18,364 nt of DNA from JAZGDL01 sp036477795. Its GTDB lineage: Bacteria; Planctomycetota; Phycisphaerae; UBA1845. Of the stretch, positions 5,896-11,859 are shown in pieces. The DNA lies in assembly GCA_036477795.1 (NCBI GenBank), contig JAZGDL010000121.1:1-18364 (forward strand), in the 5' to 3' direction. The notes below the pieces were generated by a model. That model made no database searches and had not been told where the DNA came from. It worked only from the letters and a program-made list of their open reading frames with translations. A program made the position numbers and the translations under genes. Position 1 is the stretch's first letter. Each line of letters opens with the position of its first letter.

Positions 5896-6074
5896 TTCCG
5901 CGTTTCTCCGCGCCGCGCCGGAACCTGGATGGGTAGCGCTGAACCCACCGAAGAGGGCCTCACAACCGATCGAAAAAGGGCAATGACGGCAGCAGGATCA
6001 GCGGCTGCAACTGCAGCCGCAATGGCTTGAATGCTTCGACGTAGCTGGTGTTCGCGCACAGGCACCGCTGCCAT
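5892..6074 (-). CDS. Possible 60-aa protein overlapping the kinase start (ATGA)
   Basis: From ATG 6074-6072 a 60-codon frame runs to TGA 5894-5892, whose bases overlap the kinase ATG in the coupling arrangement ATGA. The N-terminal half is an Ala-rich predicted helix (SIQAIAAAVAAADPAAVIALF). GGTGG lies just upstream as a poor ribosome-binding site. A good promoter lies at 6222-6250. There is no recognisable family, and the frame includes a perfect palindrome (6001-6020). It may simply be leader sequence. Confidence 0.22.
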   Translation of the reverse strand: MAAVPVREHQLRRSIQAIAAAVAAADPAAVIALFRSVVRPSSVGSALPIQVPARRGETRK

Positions 6075-6221
6075 GGAGCCACCAGGTGCGCAGCCACCTC
6101 GCCTGAGCGCGGCGAACGCGCACCACACTTGAGCCCCAATGGCCCTTCGCAAATACCCCGACCTGTATGCGTACTTGACCCGACTGGCTGGCCCGAAACC
6201 TAACGAGCGACTTCCCGCCGG

Positions 6222-6250
6222 AATATACTGGTGTTCCGCCTGGGTGGCAA
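6222..6250 (-). promoter_or_regulatory. Sigma70-type promoter directed toward the sensor kinase operon
   Basis: On the minus strand TTGCCA (6250-6245) and TATATT (6227-6222) are separated by exactly 17 nt. The predicted start near 6215 gives a leader of about 320 nt to the kinase ATG, or about 140 nt to the possible 60-aa frame. No other convincing promoter for the kinase-regulator operon was seen closer in. Confidence 0.5.
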
Positions 6251-6622
6251 CGGCATTTTCCGGTTTTTGCATGAAACTTTTGCCTCGGGTGTGGCGGAAC
6301 GAGCCCGTGTGTTCCGTCACCAAGAGTCGCCAATGGCACGCGGCATGAGTATGTCACCCTGGTGGCCGTGCAACCGAAACGGAGCGCGCCCCAGGCCCGA
6401 TCGATCGCACGAATTCGGGGTAACGCCCGTCGAGTCGGCTGGAGCATGGGCAAAACCCCTAGTGGTGCGCAAGACCCGCCACGGTGAATGTCCTGCTCCT
6501 AAGTGTACTATCGCGTCAAGTCTCTTGCGGCGTCCACCGATACCTATCCCTACACATCGGTCGGGGGCAATGAGCGATCAGACAGATCGGTCGGGCTTGG
6601 AGATATCGAGCCATCGAGGATG

Positions 6623-6678
6623 AGTTATCAGTTATCAGTCATCAGGCGTCCCTCTTGGGGAGCTGACAACTGATAACT
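6623..6678 (+). repeat. TTATCAG-family intergenic hairpin, copy C
   Basis: AGTTATCAGTT (6623-6633) and AACTGATAACT (6668-6678) form a perfect 11-bp stem. TTATCAGTCATCAG extends the left arm and AGCTGACAACTGATAAC the right arm, with a CCTCTTGGGG turn. Confidence 0.8.
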
Positions 6679-6694
6679 AACAACTGCGAGCAGT

Positions 6695-6716
6695 ACGGAC
6701 AAACAAGTTTGTCCGT
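6695..6716 (+). repeat. Perfect 10-bp palindrome, ACGGACAAAC/GTTTGTCCGT
   Basis: The arms 6695-6704 and 6707-6716 are separated by AA only. It follows TTATCAG copy C by 16 bp. It could be a repeat-family member or an operator; no T-tract follows, so it does not resemble an intrinsic terminator. Confidence 0.65.
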
Positions 6717-6777
6717 GCCACCCGTAATCCAGACGGCCCACTGGGATAGGTTATGAGGTGATCAGGTATGAACATGA

Positions 6778-6984
6778 TCGCGATACCTGCTGCGTCAATA
6801 CGTACAAGCCGTGAATCCGATCATCGCGGTCACGGCACAGGCCGTCAAAGGCGACGCGGAAGAGATCCTGGCATCCGGCGTCTCCGCGCTGGTGACCAAG
6901 CCGATTGACGAAGACCTATTGCTGCAGACGATCAGATCGTTCCTTCCCGAGGAGGCTTGCCATGGCCAAAGTGCTCGTCGTTGA
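6778..6984 (+). pseudogene. C-terminal half of a receiver (REC) domain, 5' part lost
   Basis: From 6778 (in-frame stop TGA just upstream at 6775) the frame encodes PIIAVTAQAVKGD, then VTKPIDEDLLLQTI: the beta4 Thr-Ala switch region and the beta5 Lys-Pro of a receiver domain. The first half, with the acidic pair and phosphoacceptor Asp, is absent. GTG 6811 is the only plausible start codon, and it would give a fragment of about 57 residues. It ends at TGA 6982-6984, overlapping the start of the intact hybrid kinase by 23 bp, so it was probably once the translationally coupled upstream gene of a phosphorelay operon. It is best read as a deletion remnant. Confidence 0.7.
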
Positions 6985-8668
6985 CGACGTGGCTAACAAC
7001 GTGAAGTTCCTGGCCTATAAGCTTACGGCTCTAGGCTATGAAGTGGTGTCAGCTTACAGCGGGCAGCAGGCCCTGAAGGTCGCCAGCGGAGAACATCCCG
7101 ATGTGATTCTTCTGGATATCATGATGCCGGAAATGGACGGCATCGAGGTCTGTCACCGGCTGAAGGCGGATCACGACCTGCGATCCATCCCGGTGATCAT
7201 GGTCTCGGCCAAGGGAGAAGATGCGGACATCATCGCGGGCCTTGATGCCGGTGCTCAGGATTACGTCGCAAAACACCTCAGTTTTCCGATTATCGCGGCG
7301 CGGGTTCGATCGGCCGTTCGCATCAAGACGGATCACGATACCATCGAGGAAATGAACCAGAAGCTTGATGAGGCCAAGAGGCAGGCCGAACTCGCCTCCG
7401 AGTCCAAGAGCGAGTTCTTGGCGAACATGAGCCATGAGATTCGGACGCCGATGACGGCCATCCTCGGATTCGCCGAGACCCTGCTCGAACGCGATCTGGC
7501 GGACTCCACTCGGCTCGGCGCCATCAACACCATACGCCGCAACGGGGAATACCTACTGGGCATCATAAACGACATTCTGGATCTCTCCAAGGTGGAGGCG
7601 GGCAAGATGAAGGTCGAATGGATTCGCTGTTCGCCCTGCCAGGTCGTCGCCGAGGTGGCCTCGCTGGTGCGTGTGCGGGCCAAGGCCAAAGGACTGCCCT
7701 TTAGAATCGAGTATGTTGGGAGCGTTCCGGAAACAATCCAGACCGACCCCACACGCCTGCGCCAGATACTCATCAACCTGATCGGCAACGCCATCAAATT
7801 CACCGAGACGGGTGACGTGCGGCTGATCATCCGCTTTATCCCGGCGCGCCCGGACCAATCCGAGCCCCAAGCGCAAGCGCGGGGTATCTCTCACGAACCC
7901 CTGATGCAGTTTGACGTCGTGGATACCGGCATCGGCATGACCGACGAGCAAGTCGCCAAATTGTTCCAGCCGTTCTCGCAGGCCGACACGTCAACCACCC
8001 GCAGGTTCGGCGGCACCGGGCTGGGGCTGACCATCAGCAAGCGTTTTGCAGAGCTGCTCGGCGGTGACATCACCGTGGTTGACTCGACCGAAGGCGTCGG
8101 AACGTGCTTCCGGGCGACCGTAGCCATCCGAGCCCCAAGCGCCAGCGCGGGGTATACAGCCGCCGGGCCGCTCGATGGCGTGAAGATGATCGAAAACCCG
8201 TTGGAGGCCACATTTTGCCGTGTCGCGCGCGACACCGTCGAGGAAGCGGTGCGCATTGACCACACAGAACTGCGGGGATGTTCCCTCCTGCTAGCCGAGG
8301 ACGGCCCCGACAACCAGCGTCTCATCTCTTACCTGCTCAAGAAGGCCGGTGCCCAGGTTGCCGTGGTCGAGAACGGCCAGCTCGCGGTTGACGCAGCCCT
8401 TGCCGCCCGTGACCAGGGCGATCCATTCGACGCCATCCTGATGGACATGCAGATGCCGGTCATGGACGGGTACCAGGCCACCGCCCTGCTACGAAGCAAG
8501 AACTACACTGGTCCCATCATCGCCCTGACGGCGCATGCAATGGCCGGCGACCGCGAGAAGTGTCTTCGCGCAGGGTGCAACGAATACGAAGCCAAGCCGA
8601 TCGACCGGAGCAGGCTGATACAAACGGTTTCGCGGTTTTTCAAACGTGTGGAACACGCTACGGTTTGA
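6962..8668 (+). CDS. Hybrid histidine kinase REC-HisKA-HATPase-REC
   Basis: The start is ATG 6962, with GAGGAGG at 6950-6956. The frame is open back to 6905, but the receiver begins exactly at MAKVLVVDD. The 568-aa protein has REC1 (about 2-120: D8/D9, D52, S82, K104), a coiled linker, HisKA with H158 (FLANMSHEIRTPM), an N box (ILINLIGNAIKFTE), G1 (DTGIGM), F/G2 (FGGTGLGL), and REC2 (about 440-560: D495 in ILMDMQMPVMDG, TAH, KPID). All phosphotransfer residues are present and no membrane segment is seen, so it is a cytoplasmic kinase receiving phosphate or another signal through REC1. There is no HPt domain or DNA-binding output in it, so partners must lie elsewhere. It carries two copies of the 31-bp palindromic element. 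Confidence 0.93.
   Translation: MAKVLVVDDVANNVKFLAYKLTALGYEVVSAYSGQQALKVASGEHPDVILLDIMMPEMDGIEVCHRLKADHDLRSIPVIMVSAKGEDADIIAGLDAGAQDYVAKHLSFPIIAARVRSAVRIKTDHDTIEEMNQKLDEAKRQAELASESKSEFLANMSHEIRTPMTAILGFAETLLERDLADSTRLGAINTIRRNGEYLLGIINDILDLSKVEAGKMKVEWIRCSPCQVVAEVASLVRVRAKAKGLPFRIEYVGSVPETIQTDPTRLRQILINLIGNAIKFTETGDVRLIIRFIPARPDQSEPQAQARGISHEPLMQFDVVDTGIGMTDEQVAKLFQPFSQADTSTTRRFGGTGLGLTISKRFAELLGGDITVVDSTEGVGTCFRATVAIRAPSASAGYTAAGPLDGVKMIENPLEATFCRVARDTVEEAVRIDHTELRGCSLLLAEDGPDNQRLISYLLKKAGAQVAVVENGQLAVDAALAARDQGDPFDAILMDMQMPVMDGYQATALLRSKNYTGPIIALTAHAMAGDREKCLRAGCNEYEAKPIDRSRLIQTVSRFFKRVEHATV
7859..7889 (+). repeat. 31-bp intragenic palindromic element, copy 2
   Basis: It begins TCCGAGCCCC, has the core AAGCGCAAGCGC and ends GGGGTATCT. 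Here it is read in a different frame from copies 1 and 3, giving SEPQAQARGIS at about residues 300-310, in the segment of the ATPase domain just before the G1 box. Confidence 0.85.
8127..8157 (+). repeat. 31-bp intragenic palindromic element, copy 3
   Basis: It begins TCCGAGCCCC, has the core AAGCGCCAGCGC and ends GGGGTATAC. It encodes RAPSASAGY at about residues 390-398, just after the ATPase domain, the same structural position as copy 1 in the other kinase. Confidence 0.85.
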
Positions 8669-8686
8669 GAGGAGTTATCAGAGTGC

Positions 8687-8705
8687 AGGGTCCGCCGTGC
8701 GGACC
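8687..8705 (+). repeat. 19-bp palindromic repeat (GGTCCGC-CGT-GCGGACC), copy 1
   Basis: A perfect 7-bp stem GGTCCGC/GCGGACC (8689-8695 with 8699-8705) with a 3-nt loop lies 20 bp after the hybrid kinase stop, preceded by a single GAGTTATCAG. The same 19 bases occur in reverse orientation at 11839-11857. Confidence 0.8.
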
Positions 8706-8723
8706 GCCCATTCCTGACGACTG

Positions 8724-9425
8724 ATGTTGAAGGATGGACTTGTGACGCAGCCGCATTCCATTGACGGGGCTCTTCTGGGAGAGGTGTTCGACGCTTTGGA
8801 CGCTGTAGAGAACTTCCTGAAGCGGCCCGATCCGTCGCACAAGGATATGTTGATCGAGTCGGTCATGGGGCTTCGGCGCAAGAGCATCGCGGCGGGGCCG
8901 GACACCGGCATCTACACCGCCGCCCATCTGCGCGCGGTCTTGGAAGCCTCGGTGAATGGGATCATCTTCATCGACACCCACGGCGTGGTCGAAGTGTTCA
9001 ATCCGGCGGCCCAACGGATGTTCGGTTATGCAGCCCAGGAGGTCATAGGCAAGAACGTCAGCATGCTCGTGCCTCCGCCTTACTCCCACGAGCATGACCA
9101 GTACCTCGCGCGGTACCTGCAAACCGGGCAAGCCAAGGTGATTGGGACCGGCGGAGTGCTTACAGCGAAGCGCAAGGACGGCAGCGTGTTCCAGATACAC
9201 CTGTCAGTCAGCGAGGCCCGTGCAGCCGGTCGCCGTACTTTCACTGCCTTCCTGCAGGACCTCAGCGGCACGCAGAAGGTCCGGCCGCTACCGCCCCCCC
9301 CTGTGCCGCACTGCCCAACGCGGACAGCTACGCTAAGTCAAGCGTTCAGCATGTCTTATGGGAAAGCGGGTGATGAGACTCGAACTCACGACATTCACGT
9401 TGGCAACGTGACGCTCTACCACTGA
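8724..9425 (+). CDS. PAS-domain protein, probably a kinase truncated after its PAS domain
   Basis: The frame gives 233 aa from ATG 8724. GTG 8742, preceded by AAGGATGG, is an equally good start. After about 65 residues of helix comes one PAS domain (about 70-190: AVLEASVNGIIFIDTHG, VVEVFNPAAQRMFGY, VIGKNVSMLVP, RKDGSVFQIHLSVSE) of the FixL type, but a heme-ligating role cannot be claimed. It ends LQDLSGTQK, where a sensor kinase normally continues into its HisKA domain. Beyond residue about 195 it is a Pro-rich junk-like tail, and the last 20 or so residues are the antisense reading of tRNA-Gly. The likely history is loss of the kinase domain. If expressed, it is a signalling accessory of the preceding hybrid kinase. 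Confidence 0.65.
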   Translation: MLKDGLVTQPHSIDGALLGEVFDALDAVENFLKRPDPSHKDMLIESVMGLRRKSIAAGPDTGIYTAAHLRAVLEASVNGIIFIDTHGVVEVFNPAAQRMFGYAAQEVIGKNVSMLVPPPYSHEHDQYLARYLQTGQAKVIGTGGVLTAKRKDGSVFQIHLSVSEARAAGRRTFTAFLQDLSGTQKVRPLPPPPVPHCPTRTATLSQAFSMSYGKAGDETRTHDIHVGNVTLYH

Positions 9426-9436
9426 GCTACACCCGC
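9365..9436 (-). tRNA. tRNA-Gly (anticodon GCC)
   Basis: The minus strand folds into a complete cloverleaf: acceptor GCGGGTG/CACCCGC, D arm GCTC/GAGC with loop AGTGGTA, anticodon arm TCACG/CGTGA with loop TTGCCAA (anticodon GCC), a 5-nt variable loop, and T arm GTGAG/CTCAT with loop TTCGAGT. Total length is 72 nt with discriminator U; CCA is not encoded. No strong terminator follows it. The PAS gene on the other strand runs through it. Confidence 0.96.
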
Positions 9437-9454
9437 AGGAGCGGTTTTTTCCAG

Positions 9455-9488
9455 CCTCGTACTACTTTTCTTCGCTACCTCGTACTAC
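9455..9488 (+). repeat. 11-bp direct repeat CCTCGTACTAC beside the tRNA 5' end
   Basis: Two exact copies at 9455-9465 and 9478-9488, 23 bp start to start (about two helical turns), lie between tRNA-Gly and the integrase-like remnant. They could be binding sites for an integrase or regulator, or part of the tRNA promoter region. Confidence 0.6.
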
Positions 9489-9548
9489 AATTCCTTGAGG
9501 CGGAAGCCGTTTCCGCTACGCCACGACATCATACCCGAGGTTGGAACG

Positions 9549-9936
9549 ATGGACAAGCATCGGAAAGCACGGATTCCAAAGCTCAAATTCACCGAGGTCC
9601 AGGGCATCGGCTGGCACGTCTCTTACCGAGATCCCGGTACGAAAACGCCACGACGGTACCGCTTCGGCATCAGAGAGCGAGCCCGTGAGGAAGAGGCACT
9701 TGCAGCGTATCACCGCTCACCGCTGGCTCGGAGAGCACCTGAACGGGGAAACCCCAAAGCTTCGTTCCGCCCCCCATCCGATGAGCCCAAGAGCGATTGA
9801 ACAGGCCTCACGTCCAGCCGCAACGCCATTGGTCTTCACCCCAGGAAGCGTGATGGATATCGCATCAGGGCTCATTGTTTCGCTTGAGGCACGCGTTAGG
9901 GGCCCCGATGAGCGGCGTCGCAAGGGCTGTCCATAG
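9549..9936 (+). pseudogene. Integrase-associated N-terminal region, frameshifted and truncated
   Basis: From ATG 9549 the frame encodes a basic N-terminus (RKARIPKLKF), GIGWHVSYRDPG and RYRFGIRER, then EEALAAYHR. At that point CACCGCT is tandemly duplicated (9711-9717 and 9718-9724), shifting the frame by +1. Removing one copy restores WLGEHLNGETPK and later MDIASGLIVSLEARVRGPDE, running to the stop at 9936. The layout resembles the N-terminal part of planctomycete proteins associated with tyrosine-type integrases, as I recall them; the catalytic domain is absent. ATG 9549 is supported by the conserved-looking start, though its ribosome-binding site is weak. Its position beside tRNA-Gly fits a decayed integrated element. 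Confidence 0.55.
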
Positions 9937-10116
9937 GAGAAACACCATGCGGAGCCGTTGCAGGCTCTCGGTAGCGTTAGTTCAGAACGGTCGCGAGCCG
10001 AGCGGCCGTTACTGATTGGATCTCATGGCCAACCGTTGAGACAAATCTGCGAGATTCGGCGTGCATGCGCGCACCCTTGCCGTCGGGTGCGCCGGTCGAC
10101 TCATCCGGATTCATGT

Positions 10117-11067
10117 TCAAGCCGCGCGGCGATAGCGATGATGCAGGCCGCCGACTTGCGGAATCGCGATGACTTTGCCACGGTCGGGTGATTCAACATC
10201 GCGTGCAACCGGCGAGTTGCGATCCAGCGACAAGTGCGCGCGGGCGTGATGATAATAGTCGAAGTAAGCTCGAAGGATTCGCAACAAGTGCCGTTCATTG
10301 AGGATAATGAAATGTTGAAGGCACTCGCGACGAACCGAGCCGATCAGGCGCTCCGCGTACGGATTCTGCCAGGGTGATTGCGGCGCACAGACGACCTCTT
10401 CGATGCCCATGTTCTTGATGCGCTGTTGGAAGGCGTTGCCGTAGATGCCATCGCGATCACGAATCAGAAACCGTGGCGCAGTATCATCGGGAAACGCCTC
10501 GATGATCTGCTGGGCAGTCCAAGCAGCAGTCGGATGTGCTGTCACGTTGAAATGGACGACGTGCCGGCGGTTGTGACGCATCACCACAAAGGCGAAGAGT
10601 ATGCGGAACGTGGCTGTCGGTACGGTGAAGAAGTCGATGGCGACGATGTCGGTCAGATGATTGTCCAGGAATGTGCGCCAAGTCTGCGATGGCGGCTTGC
10701 GCTGCCGAATCCGATACTTTCGCACAGTTGCTTCGGACACCGTGTGACCCAACAATGCGAGCTCGGACTGGATGCGCGGGACGCCCCAGCCCAGGTTTTC
10801 GCGTGACATGCGGCGTATCAGCCTGCGAGTCTCCAGTTCGATCTTGGGCCGTCCGACTTCGCCCGTCCGGGACTTCCACCGCCAGAACAGCTTGAAGCCT
10901 TGCCGGTGCCAACGAACCACGGTGTCGGGCTGAACAATGAGTAGGGCGGAACGCCAATTCGACCAGATCCGGGATAGAATCGCCCAAAAGATCCGATCAC
11001 GCTTCCGCAAGCGTGGACGTTTGGACTTGTGCTGCAGGGCCGCAACCTTGAAGAAACGGGCGAGCAC
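10117..11067 (-). CDS. DDE transposase/integrase (rve core domain)
   Basis: The frame is open from 11454, but recognisable transposase sequence starts near 11067, where GTG gives a 316-aa product. It has an N-terminal HTH-like region (VQPDTVVRWHRQGFKLFWRW; RRMSRENLGWGVPRIQSELA) and an rve catalytic core with D145 (DIVAIDFF), D204 (LIRDRDG) and E239 (NPYAERLIGSVRREC), followed by HARAHLSLDRNSP and GGLHHRY. The DDE residues are intact, so it may still be active. It resembles the IS3/IS481-like single-gene transposases common in Planctomycetota and Acidobacteriota; the exact family is not assigned. No terminal inverted repeats could be identified by eye. Sequence normally found before the HTH looks abnormal, so the N-terminus may be truncated. 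It lies between an integrase remnant and a helicase remnant. Confidence 0.8.
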   Translation of the reverse strand: MLARFFKVAALQHKSKRPRLRKRDRIFWAILSRIWSNWRSALLIVQPDTVVRWHRQGFKLFWRWKSRTGEVGRPKIELETRRLIRRMSRENLGWGVPRIQSELALLGHTVSEATVRKYRIRQRKPPSQTWRTFLDNHLTDIVAIDFFTVPTATFRILFAFVVMRHNRRHVVHFNVTAHPTAAWTAQQIIEAFPDDTAPRFLIRDRDGIYGNAFQQRIKNMGIEEVVCAPQSPWQNPYAERLIGSVRRECLQHFIILNERHLLRILRAYFDYYHHARAHLSLDRNSPVARDVESPDRGKVIAIPQVGGLHHRYRRAA

Positions 11068-11264
11068 ATACCGGAAACCCCCCCACCCATGGTTACCGAA
11101 GTTTCGATCGATCGAGGACGCCGTTGCCCGTCGTTTCGGGCGTGAGGTTATTGCGGCGTTATTGAAGAGCGCTATGTGGTCGTGCGGCAGCGCGGCAGCC
11201 CGAGGCGATCGTCCAAGGGCGCGACGATCATCCAAGCGTGACGTATCGCAACACGGGTCGCTGA

Positions 11265-11390
11265 ATGATCGAGCGCAAGAAGGAGGTGGCAGAGAAGGTG
11301 ATCGGCACTGGCGAAGGCTGGCTGACGGAGCTTTCAACAGCCGACCTGAAGGAACTCTTCCCCTTGCGGAAGGAGGCAATGGCAAAATGA
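11265..11390 (+). pseudogene. C-terminal tail of a SNF2-family helicase
   Basis: ATG 11265 opens a 41-codon frame: MIERKKEVAEKVIGTGEGW, then LTELSTADLKELF, then LRKEA to TGA 11388. The motif (I/V)xGTGExWLTELS is the characteristic end of bacterial SNF2/RapA-type DEAD/H helicases, where it is preceded by KI(D)xMIExK. The codon before ATG is TGA and nothing upstream resembles a helicase, so all but the tail has been lost. The break lies at about 11262, marking an edge of the foreign or deleted segment that carries the transposase. Confidence 0.72.
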
Positions 11391-11452
11391 GGACGGGCGG
11401 AGACCCAATCCAGGTTGCCGCAGACTTCTTTAGCCGGTAGGATTGACCCGTC

Positions 11453-11710
11453 ATGCAAGCGTCAGAGATCGAGAAACAGCTTCACCAACGGCCGTTCGTG
11501 CCTTTTTGGTTGTGTATGTCCGACGGCGCTGCCTATGAAGTTCGTCATCCGGAGATGGTCCTGGTCTCGCGAACGATCATTGCCTTGGCCATTCACAAAC
11601 CGCGAGCCCGCCGGCCCGAGGCCATCGTTTTCTGTGACCCGACCCACATCATCCGAATCGAGCCGGCAGTCGACGGTCGCCCCAAGGCAGGACGGCCGTC
11701 CAATCGCTGA
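11453..11710 (+). CDS. Conserved hypothetical protein, 85 aa
   Basis: The protein starts MQASEIEKQLHQRPFVPFWL, followed by MSDGAAYEVRHPEMVLVSRT and a C-terminal CDPTHIIRIEP. I recall small planctomycete proteins of this layout (a PF-(R/V)PF-L motif, an SDG-x-x-YEVRHPE motif, and a CDP-x-H(I/V)-RIE end), with no known function. It has no signal peptide or membrane segment and is probably a small beta-rich cytoplasmic protein. It begins 62 bp after the helicase remnant and may have been its downstream neighbour. The ribosome-binding site is weak. Confidence 0.65.
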   Translation: MQASEIEKQLHQRPFVPFWLCMSDGAAYEVRHPEMVLVSRTIIALAIHKPRARRPEAIVFCDPTHIIRIEPAVDGRPKAGRPSNR

Positions 11711-11738
11711 TCGATCGCGGGGGAGCCCCTTCTCTGAA

Positions 11739-11800
11739 GGTGGGGGCTGGATGATACGACAGGGTCCGACGTTGCCGCGTGGATCATCGTGTCCCCCACC
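11739..11800 (+). repeat. GGTGGGGG/CCCCCACC imperfect hairpin
   Basis: GGTGGGGG (11739-11746) pairs with CCCCCACC (11793-11800), with partial further complementarity inside (GGATGAT against GGATCATC). ACGTGGGGGGCC follows at about 11807-11816, another G-run unit. It lies between convergent genes (the 85-aa protein and gatA), so it may contribute to termination, although no T-tract is present. Confidence 0.45.
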
Positions 11801-11838
11801 TCGAAACGTGGGGGGCCACTCACCGCTCTGTCCGAAGT

Positions 11839-11857
11839 GGTCCGCACGGCGGACCCT
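11839..11857 (-). repeat. 19-bp palindromic repeat (GGTCCGC-CGT-GCGGACC), copy 2
   Basis: It is the exact reverse complement of 8687-8705. It abuts the gatA stop codon (11860-11862) on its 3' side and could serve as a 3' mRNA hairpin. Confidence 0.8.
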
Positions 11858-11859
11858 AC

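Larger units (their letters stand above)
5896..6777. other. Gene-poor interval between divergently oriented kinase loci
   Basis: No gene is recognised apart from the doubtful 60-aa frame at its left end. The interval holds a perfect 9-bp palindrome GCGGCTGCA/TGCAGCCGC (6001-6020), a minus-strand promoter (6222-6250), about 350 bp with nothing I can name, a TTATCAG hairpin (6623-6678), a 10-bp palindrome (6695-6716), and CAGGTAT/ATACCTG (6763-6769 with 6783-6789) at the edge of the receiver remnant. Confidence 0.5.

Noticed and set aside
5998..6453. A 151-aa minus-strand frame upstream of the sensor kinase as the missing PAS region.
   Set aside because: It has no PAS motifs and Arg/Trp/Cys-rich shadow-like composition; the lost PAS half was not found in any frame there.
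10050..11265. Search for terminal inverted repeats and a target duplication bounding the transposase.
   Set aside because: Comparing the two flanks by eye gave no convincing matching ends, so insertion-sequence boundaries are not reported.
11068..11454. N-terminal extension of the transposase frame up to ATG 11454.
   Set aside because: The extra 129 residues are Pro/Ser/Arg-rich and overlap, in antisense, the plus-strand helicase tail; transposase-like sequence begins only near 11067.
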